DNA of 64,000 bases, from assembly GCA_019188255.1 (NCBI GenBank), contig JAETXT010000009.1:1550001-1614000 (forward strand). Direction: 5' to 3'. Within the stretch, counting starts at the first letter, position 1; each line of letters starts with the position of its first letter. This document shows positions 45,351 through 57,679 of this stretch, in pieces. The notes under the pieces were generated by a model. It saw nothing but the letters and a program-made list of their open reading frames with translations, had not been told where the DNA came from and made no database searches. This DNA is from Verticillium longisporum (Eukaryota > Ascomycota > Sordariomycetes > Glomerellales > Plectosphaerellaceae). A program made the position numbers and the translations under genes.

Positions 45351-46575
45351 AATACCTTTACATTCTAGGTGCCTCCAGGCTGATAATACGGCCATTCAAG
45401 AATTGTAAGTGTGCATCAATGCATGGAATTCACTACATCAAACTCTGCCTCCAGGGGATTATCATTCACAACGGGTGATCATAGGACTCAGGGGTATTCT
45501 TAAGAGTGCCCCCCAAATACGGTTCTCATCTCCAGATCCAAACTCAACCCGGAAACAGGCAGGATTTCTCAACAAGGTAGGCGCTCGCCCGAGCCCATAG
45601 ATGTTTGAAGGGGAAAGACGCTCAAGCATATCTTGCCCAGATTGACGACGCTGGTGAAGATTTCCCAGGCAGCAGTTAAGAAAAGCAAAGGGCACTCTTG
45701 GTATTCGCTGCCTATTCTGGAGCTGACGCATCTCACCTGCTAGTTTCCATATCCCTGAACACAAATCCTCATAACCAGCCCAGCATCAGTCACCCCACGC
45801 GATTTCACCCAAGAGAAGCTTTCCAGCATCCTCCTCATAGGCTTCGGAGGTCATACCAACGTATTGAAAGCGCCCTCCTCCGTTCCGAACTAAGAGCCCC
45901 GTTCAACAAGACTAAGAAGATATACCAAGATAAAGGAAAGTCTTTCTTTAGTCGAGTTGGCTTGAGGTGTCGTGGTATAGAGACCCTTTTCCAGAAGTGA
46001 GTATGCAAATTTCACACCCTTTACTTATGAATATTGAAATCCTCATCTATTGATACACAGGGGTAGGTTCAATAAGTCCATACCATCGAGCATCGATCCA
46101 ACATTGGTTTCGCCCATAGATACATTCAGACGAAGCCTCCTCTTCAGAAGCACGCTTCTTCAAAGACAACGATCAAGTCCGCTTGCGCCATTGGAAAAGG
46201 GTTCACTCTTTCACCCATTTGGATACCTTAAGTACCTACCTACCTTAGGTACCTGGTGTATCTACCTATCCTTTACCTTGCCAAAGGGCACAAAGTGAGG
46301 TACCTTAGGTAGGTATTCATTGAGGTACTAACCGTGAGGCAAGACCTGGTTGTACCTTGCACCTTCCCAGCCTCAAGGGCCTCCGCCTCTACCCACATCC
46401 AAGGCCTGCCAGTTGATTCATTGAACTTTCTCCTACAGCCAGAAACCCTCGTTCGTCATCTCTGGCTGACTTGCTCTGCTATCTAATCCCGCCTACCGAA
46501 AGCCCACCTACCCAACAGGTGGCCAAACGTCTCGGATAGCACTCTCCGCAGCGCGAAAGCTGCCCCCAGCCAAAA
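45351..46575. other. Intergenic region with AGGTA/TACCT cluster
   Basis: No supported gene. The cluster at about 46221-46335 (AGTACCTACCTACCTTAGG, GAGGTACCTTAGGTAGG) is the densest of these motifs in the window and lies in the promoter of the gene starting at 46576. Confidence 0.5.
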
Positions 46576-49432
46576 ATGGCGACCAATATCGAGTTCGAGA
46601 ATGCCATCAGAAATGCTATGCTGGTAGGTTCTGTGCCGCTGGAGGTGCCCCTCTATGGTCGTCTGCTGTCTCCGACAAGGCAGACCGCTGGCCAGGTCGT
46701 TGTTCAGAGCTGACAGATTAAGTAGAGTGACCTCGGTCTCAGCCGCAATGATGAGCTCCCCATGGAGAACTTTCATGATAAAAAGATAACTTATGATCCT
46801 GGACGTCGCGCATCACGCGCCGTAGGAAAGACTGCCAACTCGGCGTGGAAAGGTATGTGGCCTCCTGACGACGTTTTTGACCACCTTAGTCTAACCACTC
46901 GAAGCTGTTGGAGAAAAGGGAATCGACGATGAAGAGGCTCGCAGCGTTCAAGGTCTGGCTGACCTTGGCGGCGGTCGTATGCATGCCGCCCAGCATGACA
47001 CTGAAAGCCGAGATCGTAGTGAGCGACTTAAGCAGATCAACAACCGACCCCGTCCGCAGCAAGTGTAAGGACCCTCTTGGAGAATATTTCGGCAATTGAC
47101 TAATGGTAATTACAGCGGGGCTTTGTCCAACATTACCAACTTTGGTGGTCTCGATCGTCCTGGAGTCCCAGTCAAGGTCTTCGCTCCGAAAAACATGACG
47201 CCGTCCAAGAGCGCGAATGGGAAAAAGGCAGCCCAGAACCGTCCCGATGAGCAAAACTCCGCGAAAAAGAACCCTGAGAATCGCGTCCGCGATGATACTA
47301 AACCGGATCTGGCGTCCGCCCGGGTTGCTGCCGTCATTGCCCCTCATCTACGAACTAAGGCACAGGCTGCGGAGATATTGTCGAGCAAGAACTCGCAAAA
47401 GTTGCAATCTGTCTCCCAGGCCGAGGAGCAGATATCAGACCCAAAGAAGCAAGCCCAGTCTCAGCCGCAGTCTCCTCATACTACGGTGCAAGAAACCACA
47501 CAAATTTCGGCTGAGACGCAAGAAAAACCTGCCAAGACCCTTGATAGGTCATCTGGGAGGGTCCTTTGGACGTGGTCCACAGACTGCAAGGCCAAGATCG
47601 CCCCATGCACTGGCTTAAAGACGGTCGACGCCAAGGTGTTGCTGAAGATGATCGAATTTGGCAACGGCAGACAACAGGCAGGCTTCATACTACGCTATGT
47701 CAACGACACCAGTGACTGCGATATCGATGACCCTGTCATAGTCGTCAGGGGTAATGAAGCTCAGGCAGCGACTAGCAAATACGTCAACCTCGTATACGAC
47801 ATGACATCGTATCAAGCCAATGACGGCCAGCACAAAGACAACTGGTGTGACGTTTCTTTCGTGTCTGGAACCAAGAAAAAGGATATGACGCTCTTATTCG
47901 ATGACGCAGAGACTATGAGAATGTTTCGTGGCGCCGCTATTGCCTTGCAGACCTCTCTGAGCATCAGCAGACTTACCCCTGAACAGAAGATCAGCCTTCA
48001 AAACCGGCTGAATGCACAGAAAGCCTCGCTTGTGGCCTCTAAGGCTGTTGCCAGGGTTGAAAATATTGAAGGTATCCCAGACACTGCGCCAGCCAAGACC
48101 ACCAATGATACAACGAAGTCTGCAGTTGGGCCGCCGAACCTCGCCTCAGTGAAGGCGGAAGACGGCACCAAGAGCAGCACTTACATGGGAGCCAAGAACG
48201 TGGATCCTGATATCTTGCCTAAAGATGGAGTTGAAAAGTCTGTCAGCGTCGTGGTCGAAGAAAACGGACAGACGTCTCAAAGCTCTCCCCGTAGCGACAA
48301 CATCAAATACAGCCCGGGCGCTTTGAGAAGCATGAGCAACACCTCGACTCAGGTAACCCCACCGCTGGAAAACTGGCAGTACACCGAGTCTGTCTTGAAG
48401 GGTGGTCGTCTCAATGAGACACCAAAAGCCGCGGAGCCTTTGAAGCAGGCGTCAATGAACGCAAGCCCCATGACCAGGAATCTTGACACTCTATCGACGA
48501 GGGATGAAGCTTGGAAGACTCAATATTGCGGACAGCCTGAGATTGTCATAAACTTTTCAGCACCATCCACCAAAATGAAAGGTACTGAGACCAGAGGTTG
48601 CAAAGTCGCGCCGGAATCAAATAAGCGGTTGAAGTCTAAGGCTACATTCGACTTTGCCAGCCCTCCCGGTGCCCCTACTATGCCAATCGTTGTTGCCACC
48701 AAGGCCAAGCCTGAGGTAGAGTTCAACTTCAACACTCTCCCTGGCTCACCGAAGGAATCGGCGGTCAAAGACACTCGGGACGGGGCCACGGAGAAGTTCC
48801 GTACTGCAAGCACTCCAGATGATTCTTCAACGGCCGAAGTAGTGGCTGGAAGAACCTTGCCAACGCCCAAGAAATCCACAGCCTCCCGTCCCGAGAAGCC
48901 CAGTGAGACCAGCCAGCCTCAAATGACCAAGACCCAGGAGAACCATTCTATACCTCAGCAGGCCCCAGCAGTGGCTATTCTCAAAAATCCCACTACCCAA
49001 CAATCCCACGATCAAAGTGCGATTGATAGGGAGTTTGGACAAGGCTGGTCAATGTTGTCCATGATGAACAGCCTCAGCGCGATCGATGTCGTGGAGGAGA
49101 CCACCACAGTCAAGACTACCAGACGATACGTTCTCCCTGTAGGCGCCTCTTTTTCGGGTTCGGGCCACGGCCAGATGAACGTGCCGCAGCCTGTGTCCAG
49201 CGGTGTTGTGGCCGATGTGAGGAGCGCATCTGATGCAGCCACCAAGCTGTCGGGAGACGCACCAGTCTTCCAGCCCAGTCATGGCGGCACTTTTCAGCGT
49301 GCGCCTGCCCAGGGATCCCATGGGGGTGCCAAGAGGCAGCAGCAGCACAAGGGACTCGCCAACTCGAAGTATGCACAGCCCACACAAGGCTTCAGCCACG
49401 CGGGCAAATTCACAGGAACCATGCTCGGGTAG
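46576..49432 (+). CDS. Large orphan protein, function unknown
   Basis: Exons are 46576-46623, 46726-46852, 46905-47064 and 47116-49432, all in phase, giving 883 residues. The short first three exons rest on consensus splice sites and continuous sensible sequence (MATNIEFENAIRNAML, SDLGLSRNDELPMENFHDKK, AVGEKGIDDEEARSVQGLAD), so they are probable but not proven. Most of the protein is Lys/Pro/Ser/Thr-rich and likely disordered. One compact region at about residues 260-400 (RVLWTWSTDCKAKIAPCTGL to DDAETMRMFRGAAIALQ) alternates hydrophobic strands with a final helix and could be a PH-like fold; this is inference. The C-terminus (YAQPTQGFSHAGKFTGTMLG) is Gly/Gln-rich. I do not recognise the family. 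Confidence 0.7.
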
Positions 49433-49869
49433 ACCGCGGCGGGTGCAAAAGTGGACGACGAGTAGTATCAGAGCGTCGGCAGTGATTTGGGTCGGGAGGT
49501 GGGTAGTGTTGGAGTACTAGTCTCTGAGTGAGATGGAGCCAGAGGAATGCGCGACATGACGATGGATGCGAGAAGGCGGCCTTGAAGGAGATTCTCGCAT
49601 GGACTAGCGACTGAAACTGGTAGTTGACACCAGCCAGGGAGAGCCATTGGCTTTCGAGTATTTGATGAGGCGTTTGGAGGGTTTTTCTTTCTTCTTTCTT
49701 TTTGAAATGGGAGTGCCGAAGATTCGGTCGAATACTGCGTAGGTAGTTCCATTAAGGGATTAAAGATCGCTTCTATCATGCCGGCGAGTTTCTACCTCTG
49801 GTCTAAAAAGTGGTTTTCATGACATGGGCATTCGTTTGCTCGTCGTGTAATATTGGTGTGCTTCCCACC
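49433..49869. other. Intergenic, tail-to-tail
   Basis: Spacer between the orphan gene and the convergent P-loop kinase gene. No gene seen. Confidence 0.5.
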
Positions 49870-50747
49870 TCACTCGTGCACCCAGCTCCCGTCCTCCCGG
49901 CTGACGACGACCTCGTGAACGTCAAGGCGGTGATCAACAATCTCCCTGCCGTTGACAAGGTCATTCTCGCGAGCGCGCCTGTCCGCGTCTTCCTCGTCGC
50001 TCGCAATGCCAGCACGAACATGCCGCTTGACGAGCCGCCTTCGCGCGACGTCAAAATCAACGTCAACGAACCACAGCTCGTCCATGAGGGCGGCGGCGTC
50101 GCGCCACACGGGGCGGTCGAGCGCGACGTAGTTGCCCTCGAAGACGACGATGCGGCGCGCCGGGTCGACGGCGATGTCGCCCTCGCGCGGGTCCTTGATG
50201 GCGTGGTCGAAGCTCGGGGCGCGGATGGTGGGCGTGTGCGGCGTCAGGGGGGCGCGCAGGGCGCGCACGAGGGCGAGGAAGGCGGCGCTGTTGAAGGTGT
50301 GGACTGCGCCGCGGCGGGCGTGGGCCTCGGCTGGGTTGGGTAGCGCGGAGAGCTGGGCGCGTGTTAGGTGGTAGCCGTCCATGGGGACGAAGGCGGCTGG
50401 GGATGAGACTGGGGATGAGACTGGGGGGGTGGAGGGTGAGGGTGAGGGTGAGGTGGTGGAGGTGGAGGTCGCGGCGGCGGCTGCTGCGAGGGCGTTGAGC
50501 CGGGTTGTGATGATGCCGGAGAGGGTCGTCTTGCCGGAGCCGGGGATGCCGCCTATGGCGATGACTGAGGGGAGAAATGTCAGTTCATCTTTGCTTTGTG
50601 GTGGTTATTTTGGCGGGATGCGGTGCTGTCAGGCGAGGTAAGTTTCGTGGTTGGGGGGAGGGATGACGTACGTAGTCGTTGGTTTGGTGGCGTGGACTGG
50701 TATTTCTCCCAGGCTTTAGAGACCAGATGGTCGACTTGAGATTCCAT
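49870..50747 (-). CDS. P-loop kinase, uridine kinase/phosphoribulokinase-like
   Basis: Exons are 50747-50672 and 50564-49870; the intron (GTACGT...CCCTCAG) is in phase and the product is 256 residues. The Walker A motif GIPGSGKTT lies at residues 31-39. A low-complexity Ala/Ser/Pro insertion (AAAAAATSTSTTSPSPSPS) follows, then FVPMDGYHLTRAQL, the Asp-Gly-Tyr-His substrate motif of uridine kinase-like enzymes, RAPSFDHAIKDP, VVFEGNYVALD and a lid segment (RRRLVKRHVRAGIASDEEDA). This set is typical of fungal members of the phosphoribulokinase/uridine kinase family that phosphorylate a small hydroxyl substrate; the substrate is not known. It is probably the last housekeeping-type gene before the candidate cluster. 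Confidence 0.85.
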
Positions 50748-51453
50748 ACTTGTAGCTGGTAGGATAGCGAATTGTTGAGGGAGGAGGAGGAGGAGGTTCG
50801 ATGCACTTTAGCCGACTGGAGCTTGTGGTGAACGAGGACGGATGGCTCATTGATGATGGGTGAGGATGAGAGCGGTTTCGGGGTCGGGAGAAGCTATAGT
50901 GGGTCACAGGCTGAGTGACATAAGGCACACGGAAGACTGTCTTCACTGTCCATGAACACCGACCGGGGCACGCTGATCTGGCGGCTTGACTGGCGGCTTG
51001 ACTGGCAGCTTGACTGGCGAGTGCGGGGCCGTCGGGACGGCTTGAATCGCCGTTGATTTTCACTCTGCTGGACCCCCAAGACCCCGTCTCGGCGATTGAT
51101 GATGGCGTGGGGGGACCAACGACAGGGGTCTCTCTGCTCGTCATGGATGCAGCATTTGATGCCTGCTTGTTGCAGCTACCTTTGCTGACCTGTCTCAGCA
51201 AGATGCCTGGTACATATGCAACTCGGATGTACTGTCAATGCCCAAGACCTACCTGCTGCACCCAAGCACAATGCATACCCAGGCAGGTATGACAGGTCCC
51301 AGTTGTGCCTGACACATTTCATGGCAGACAAACTCGGGGAGAGCAACTATAAAGAACACAGACACGCCATGCTGAATTTCCTCGTCTCAGGGACGCACTC
51401 GAAGCGGCCATTGCCAACTCTCACTGCTTTTGTCCCTCATAGGCTCGACTACA
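50748..51453. other. Divergent intergenic region
   Basis: Promoter region of the P-loop kinase (minus) and the Gfo/Idh oxidoreductase (plus). A run of short GACTGGCGGCTT-type repeats lies at about 50980-51020. No gene seen. Confidence 0.5.
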
Positions 51454-52683
51454 ATGATCGCGGTAGCACTGCTTGGCGGTGGCATATTTGCTCGAGAGCG
51501 TACGTGAACCCGCAAAGGCCATCCCAATCCTTTGCACTTTAAACCCTCTTCTCGCTGGCCATTGCCAAAAACCCAGACCATCTTCTCCGTACGTTCTTCC
51601 AGGCTAAACGCTAATGCAGCGTGACAGAATATGTACCAGCCATCCGGGACTCGCCATCTCTCACCCTGCGAGCCGTGTACTCGCGATCCGAAAAGACAGC
51701 CGCCGGCGTGGTGGCTGCGATCGAGCCCAGGCCAGACGTCTACCATGACAGCCCCGACGAGGAGAAATCCTCACTGGACCATCTCTTGTCCCGCGCTGAC
51801 ATATCCGCCGTCATCATCTGTCTCCCCATCCCCGTGCAGGCGGGCATCGTCCGCCGCGCCCTGGCGGCAGGCAAGCACGTCCTCAGCGAGAAGCCCATTG
51901 CGCGCGACGTCGCGACGGCGAGCGCCCTCCTCGCCTGGCATGTGAGCCGGCCGAGCACGCCCGTCTGGGCCGTTGCCGAAAACTTCCGCTTCAACGAGAG
52001 CCTGCGGTACGCCGCCGACAGGCTGCGCGACATCGGGGGGCGGCTGGTGACGTTTCGGCTGGTCTTTTACACGTGCATTCAGAAGGACAACAAGTACTAC
52101 CAGACTGAATGTAAGCACCTGAAGCTCGAAACTTTTACTCACGGAGCCAATCTGACGAGGCATCCGAGAAATAGGGCGCCAAACTCCGGATTTCCAGGGC
52201 GGCTTCCTCCTCGACGGGGCTGTGCATTTCATTGCCTCGCTTCGGCTCTTACTGGGCGCGACGGGAGATACGATCAATAGGGTCATGGCAGCTTCTACGC
52301 TCCTCCAGGAGCATCTCGTCCCCGTGGATACAATCCATGCCGTCGCCTTGACAGAATCCGGCCGCAGCGGCACCATCAGCCTCTCTTATGGCATAGAGCC
52401 CAAGTCTGACCTCGAGATTGTCGTTATTACAACGACGGGCTCTGTCACCTGGACACCGGTGAAGGTTCAAGTGATCAATGCAACGGGCCTGATGAACGGG
52501 GTCAAGGAATTCATCTACGACAACGCCGTAAGGGCTGAGATTGAGGCCTTTTGTAGGAGTCTGCCGAGTGGAGTGTCTGATCAGCTGCAAACACCCTTGG
52601 AGGCATTCGGAGATCTGAAGATTTTGCAAGCTCTTCTCGAGTCCGGAGAAGACGGTGGAACTCCCAGAGATATCAATAGCTAG
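51454..52683 (+). CDS. NAD(P)-dependent oxidoreductase, Gfo/Idh/MocA family
   Basis: Exons are 51454-51499, 51628-52110 and 52175-52683; the product is 345 residues. The second exon begins after GTGACAG at 51627; the nearer CAG would break the frame. The Rossmann loop is at the very start (VALLGGGIFARE, residues 4-15), then ICLPIPVQAGIVRRAL, HVLSEKPIARDV with the EKP motif that carries the catalytic Lys, ENFRFNESLRYA, and the C-terminal domain WRQTPDFQGGFLLDGAVHFI with the Asp and His typical of the family. Members reduce or oxidise sugars, inositols and related alcohols. It ends 110 bases before the convergent exporter gene and may be part of the polyketide cluster, but no sequence feature proves that. 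Confidence 0.88.
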
Positions 52684-52792
52684 GGCAAAACCTCCGTTCA
52701 CTGGAAAATGCATGTAAAACAAAGAGAGGAAAACACCTTCATTTATGCTGGGGAGCACCTCGAATTAAAGAGTGGAAGAGCCAACGAAAAAC

Positions 52793-55054
52793 TTATGAAG
52801 ACGGTCGTGTCGCATCTTCCTCTGTTGTTGTTGTCACTGCTCGCCTCGGCTTCTTTTCAAACAGAAGTAGAATCGAAACGAGGGCAGCCAAGGAAAAGTA
52901 CAACATGACCCTCATTTGCCGCGAATAGGCCTCGGCGAAAATGACCCTCGTCTCATACTGCTTGTCCGGGGGCAGCAAGGCGATGTTGCCTGACGATGAC
53001 AATATGCTGGCCAGTTCCGCCGGCGTCAAGATGGCCGAGGCTTGAGCCCTGATGTGGTCAATCAGCAATGCAGAGCAGACGGCAAGGCCAATAGTGCCGC
53101 CTAGGACACGGGTTTGTGTCACGGCGCCCATTGTCACGGCTGTTTGAGTCGCACTTGAGTCAGCCAGGTATCCGGACTTGGAGCACAACTGGACAAGAAT
53201 CATGGACACAAATCATACCTAGGTCATTCTCTGGGACGATTATGGTTGCCATCATTAATATAGTAGCTAAATTGAAGCCGAAACCGAGGCCCATTATAAC
53301 CTGATAGCCGTACTGTGCATCTGGGACCTTCAGAGTGGTCGAATCAAGTGAGCTGAACAAACCGACGCCAATCACCTGAAGCACTCCGCCCAGGGTGAGG
53401 ACGTAAAGCGGGGGACTTTGAGCTTCGTAATCAACACGCCGGAGAGAGCGCTTGCCACAGGGGACAGAAGTAGCAGAGGTAGCATGCGGAGTCCAGCGCC
53501 GATGGCGGTTGTCGAGTTGACCGTCTGCAGCCGCTGCGGGATGTTGATTATTGCGGCCATGAAAGGGAAGCCCGTGAGAAAACCATTTCTGCAGGATGAT
53601 TAGCGTTGTTCGTCTCGTTCTCGAGAGCGGTAAAGTGACTAGAAGAGTCGCGACTCACAGAAGCAAACCAACGACAAATCGGTTTGAGGTCAGACGCCAG
53701 GGAAAGATGGGCTCGCAGACGCCGTTCCTTCCTGACAGCCTGCGCTCCCAGGCGATGAAAGCCAGCCACAGAACACCAGACAGGACAAACGTTGAGATGA
53801 TGGCGCCACTGTTCCAGGCATACTCTACGCCCCCTTGCTGAAGAGCAAATATTAGGAGGGTGGACGCGGCCAACGAAATGGTCGCGCCGAGCAAGTCGAT
53901 GCGTTTCCACCTCTTTTCCGAGACTAAGCTGCGGAAGAATGTAGTCGAGTCGCCATAGGGGAAGCCGAAGGGTATCGCGAGCCCTACGAGTGCGGCTGCA
54001 AGGGCTCCACCAGGGCCGCTGCGGAGATGACCCGTCAGTGACTTCGGCAAAAAGCATTGTGAGGTTGAAGACTGACTTGAGGTAGAAAACCCACCGCCAG
54101 GTGGTGTTGTCGGTGATAGCGCCTCCCAGAAGAGGGCCGAGAACACTAGAGATGGCGAAGACGGAGGTAACAATGGCGATGTATGTTGCGTACTTGGACG
54201 GCGGCACCATCAGCGGAACCATAATTGTGGAGAGTGAATAGATACCAGAGCCTCCCATGCCCTGAAGAGCTCTGAAAACGATCCTGTCATGGACCCAGAC
54301 GAGATTAGTATCTTTTTGGAATCGTATTTCGCGCCCATCAGGCCATGAAGGTAGTGCTATAAAGTGAAGCAGAATTTAGTGACATACAATGGCAGCATTG
54401 ACTCGGAAGCACCGCAGGCAATGGAAAAAATGGTGAAAAGAGTGATGCCAGAGACAAGCATCAACTTGCAGCCGAGAATGTCACTTAGTTTTGCAAAGAT
54501 GATCAGGAAGCCTAAAGGTAAAATCAATGTGGTCAATAGTGAACTGGCGCGACGAAACATCAAGCAACGCATACGGGACAACGAACCAGTATATGTCAAC
54601 AGATAGGAGGTCACAATCCAGCTGGCCCTATCGAAACCTTGCAGGTGGTCGACGATGGACACCAGGGAGGTACTCACAATGGTGGTCTCCAGGGTCGAGA
54701 GCAGCAAGCTGAGGCATAGTCTGTTGAGGTATGGCGGTGGTCAGCGAGAATACACGTATGCCTAGCTTGTCAAGTTGGTAGGCTGCTGCTGTGCAGAAGC
54801 GGAGGGATTTACCCTGCTGTCAAGGCATGGAGTCTCCATCCAGTATGATAGACCTTTTGTCGAGTCTGAGTGACCACGTCGAGGGGCCGGATATCTGGCG
54901 GCGTGGTGTTTGTTGCTGCCCCTCGACGGGACAAGGCGACGCTGCCATTGTGGACAGCGTCTTTGTCCCCCTGACCGAGGTCGGCATCAGGTTCTGGGTC
55001 TCTGGGGAAGGGGGAAGGTGTTTTGGGCTCGCCAGAAGATGGAGAAGCATCCAT
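52793..55054 (-). CDS. MFS exporter, DHA2 type (14 helices; apparent frameshift)
   Basis: Exons are 55054-54813, 54720-54587, 54511-54388, 54283-54077, 54018-53659, 53588-53219 and 53139-52793; about 594 residues. An 80-residue polar N-terminus precedes helix 1 (LCLSLLLSTLETTIVSTSLV). Landmarks: FDRASWIVTSYLLTYTG, IIFAKLSDILGCKLML (motif A region), RALQGMGGSGIYSLSTIM, SVLGPLLGGAITDNTTWRWV (motif C and TWRWVF), and VTMGAVTQTRVLGGTIGLAV near the end. Intron 2 has a weak donor (GTTCGT). In exon 6, KLKVP runs on to PLYVLTLGGVLQVIG only if one base is added in the G5 run at 53410-53414. Such carriers export toxic small molecules and often sit in secondary-metabolite clusters, which fits the neighbouring PKS region. 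Confidence 0.86.
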
Positions 55055-56509
55055 TGGACGACGAGGAGCGAGTGACGAATCCAGGACTTGACAAAAGGGG
55101 AAAGGAGCGAGGAAAGGTGACACGACGAAGAAAGATCGAGGTCCTTGACCAACAAGTCCAATGGAACTCAGAAGGGGAACTGGCTTAGAGTCTGACTGCA
55201 AGGTCGACCGGGCCTTGAACGAAAAAAAAAAAAACGGGCGGTAAGTGTCGCGACACGAACAGCGTGGTTTGGATAGGCGGAGGTTCGGGGGGCTTCAAAA
55301 TGAGGCGTGTGAATGTTGAATGTGTATGTCGAGCCGGCGAGTGCCTGAATAGATGGTTATCGAGACAAAAGACGAGGCAACCAACTGGCAAAGCTGGGAG
55401 ATGGACACCCAGGTGTCGACGTACAAAGGGGGTGATTGCCAACTGCCAATGCTTGCTCACACCCATGCCGAATGGCCCATATGACCATTTCCACCGGGCC
55501 AATGCAGTGTAACAGCCAACAGCCTATGGCTGACGTGCGTGTCGAACGATGAGAGGCAGCAATACAGCCTCAACACCAGCACGCCATGCGCATCTTGGAG
55601 ATCCCGTCTTCACCTGGATGAGGCACGTCTCCCTCGTCCTTTGATGCATGGAGGCTTCCGGTCCAGGATCCTCCTGCCTTGGTCCAGACAGCAACTGGCA
55701 ACGGCAAGGGCAAGAGCAAGACATCTGTGGTGGGCCGGAACAAATTCTCCGGGAGAAACTGCTATGCTGCTTGGTGCATTCAAGCATCTCGGCTGCTTCT
55801 CTCCTTCAAGGTTGGATGTCTCGCAAACACCTTCACGAAAATGGGCGGCGGCTGCTTCCCCTCACGGATCATGCAACATGATCGGCCGCACATGACAGGG
55901 GCTTCAGAAATACTTGAGTCTACGTTCTTCGAGGTACTTCAAAAGAATCGGGGCTCCTGGAGAATTCGGCCATTCGGATGCGATCACGCCCTGGGCCGCA
56001 CCTGCGTTCCGTCCGGTACTTAGTTGGTCGTAGCTACCTCACCTGCCCTATCTATGGGTACCTGAGGAAGCTGCAGCCCAGGGGCCAGGGCGCCTTCTAC
56101 AAGGCAGGGGTCATCCGAACCTCACCCAACTTCGCGCCGCAACCTCATGCCTTGTCGTCCATCACACATCATACAACAACCACCCTATCAACCATCACCC
56201 ACCACCACCAACATGTTCTTATGTGACACCTCAATCAATCACAGAAGATCCATCCCGGGTGATCCTCCAGCCACGGCGTTGAAACAGAGTCAACATCAAA
56301 GGATGCATCAAGCCGCGGCAGACGGGCCGAACTGATACCGCCGATGTCGATGTCGACGGCGACGGAAACTCACAAGCCTCGAGCCACTGGCCTCGAACCA
56401 CTGGCCGAAAACAAATCACGCGTTGTCTAGATTCTTTCTCAATACTCCATCAACGTGACATTGCGTCTGACTGCATCGCCAGGATTCATCTCCTTCGATG
56501 GCATCCCGG
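55055..56509. other. Intergenic region, 1.45 kb
   Basis: Promoter of the exporter and 3' flank of the FAD enzyme. Frames up to about 118 residues overlap on both strands without family sequence. An A13 tract lies at 55221-55233. Confidence 0.5.
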
Positions 56510-57679
56510 TCACAGACGCTCTCGCCGCCCGCCCTCGTCCGCACCATTCACACCAGCCCGCCCGTTGATCAGTGCGATGTCCGCCCGCAATGACGATACC
56601 GCATCCTCCAGCCCAGCCGCCGCTTGTGCCTCCTCAACCAGGGCCACGATTCTCTCCATGGCGAAGAAGACGGTGTCGATTTTGCCAGATAGCACCGACA
56701 GCATCCGCCCCCGACGCACCACCTGGCAGCTGCGGTCATCCCACGCCCCGCAAGGCTTGGTCTTGATGGCCAGCTGAGGACCGACGTAGCGGAAGGTTTT
56801 GGCGAACGAGGGCACGTATCGCGCCACCTGCTCCTCCATGAGTGCTCTCTTGGCTGCGATGACTTCGGGCGCTCCCGCCACCCTGTCGCGCGCCGCCCTC
56901 GCTTCGTGGGGGCACAAGAACTGACCCAGCGGCGTGTGCGGCACACTCGATAGCGTGAAGAGGCCCGGCTCTTCTGTTGGGTACACCGAGCACAACGGGC
57001 CGTCGACGAGCGTGACAGCCGGGAAATCCACGGGGCCCTCGTAGTACAGCAGCAGCGTCGGCTCGTACACGACCTCGATCCCCGGCGGCCTCGCGAGGTG
57101 TCCCCATGTCGCATCAACCCCGTAGTCGAACCGCTCTCCGTCAATGAAGACTCCGGCTCCCGTGTCCACGATGCTCGACACGGCCTGTCCTAACGCGAGC
57201 ACCCCCGCCAGCTCAGCCGCAAAGTGCGCCCTCGCCTTGGCCATCAGCACCCCCCTCTCCCCCGTACCCACACCCCCTGCCACGTTGGCGCGCACAGCCC
57301 CCATGGGCGCCCCCCCCGTGAACTCCCCGCCGCCCGATGCCATGACCGCGCGATAGGTCCCATAGTCTAGAAGCGACTCCCGCGATGCCACGGCGTATGT
57401 GTTGCATGGTACGCTGCGACTGAGGCCCGGGTACCGCTCGAGGAACCGCAGAAACCCGTCGCGAGACTGAATCCGTGTGTCGCTGTGTCGCGCATAGTGA
57501 AAGCCCATGTGCAGTCGAAACTGATTGTTACCAGACGCTTCATGCAGGAGCCGCGTATGTTGCTCAAAGACTTTCACCTCGAAGCCGAGGGCTCGGAGGG
57601 ATGTCGCGATGTGGCAGCCGTAGAAGCCGCCTCCGATGATGCCGAAGCTCAGGGGTTCCCTCGAGATGAGCGCCACCAT
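56510..57679 (-). CDS. FAD-dependent oxidoreductase, DAO superfamily
   Basis: A single-exon protein of 389 residues. The N-terminus holds the dinucleotide-binding loop GIIGGGFYGCHIATSLRALG (GxGxxG at residues 16-21), followed by VKVFEQHTRLLHEASGNNQF, which supplies the acidic residue for the FAD ribose and the second loop, and LHMGFHYARHSDTRIQSRDG. The C-terminal part has KTKPCGAWDDRSCQV and a Ser/Gly-rich segment (MLSVLSGKIDTVFFAMERIV) near the usual flavin-binding end of the family. Such enzymes oxidise amines or alcohols. No signal peptide is seen. It is divergent from the FSH1 hydrolase gene, with 450 bases between them, which fits co-regulation; substrate unknown. Confidence 0.85.
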   Translation of the reverse strand: MVALISREPLSFGIIGGGFYGCHIATSLRALGFEVKVFEQHTRLLHEASGNNQFRLHMGFHYARHSDTRIQSRDGFLRFLERYPGLSRSVPCNTYAVASRESLLDYGTYRAVMASGGGEFTGGAPMGAVRANVAGGVGTGERGVLMAKARAHFAAELAGVLALGQAVSSIVDTGAGVFIDGERFDYGVDATWGHLARPPGIEVVYEPTLLLYYEGPVDFPAVTLVDGPLCSVYPTEEPGLFTLSSVPHTPLGQFLCPHEARAARDRVAGAPEVIAAKRALMEEQVARYVPSFAKTFRYVGPQLAIKTKPCGAWDDRSCQVVRRGRMLSVLSGKIDTVFFAMERIVALVEEAQAAAGLEDAVSSLRADIALINGRAGVNGADEGGRRERL

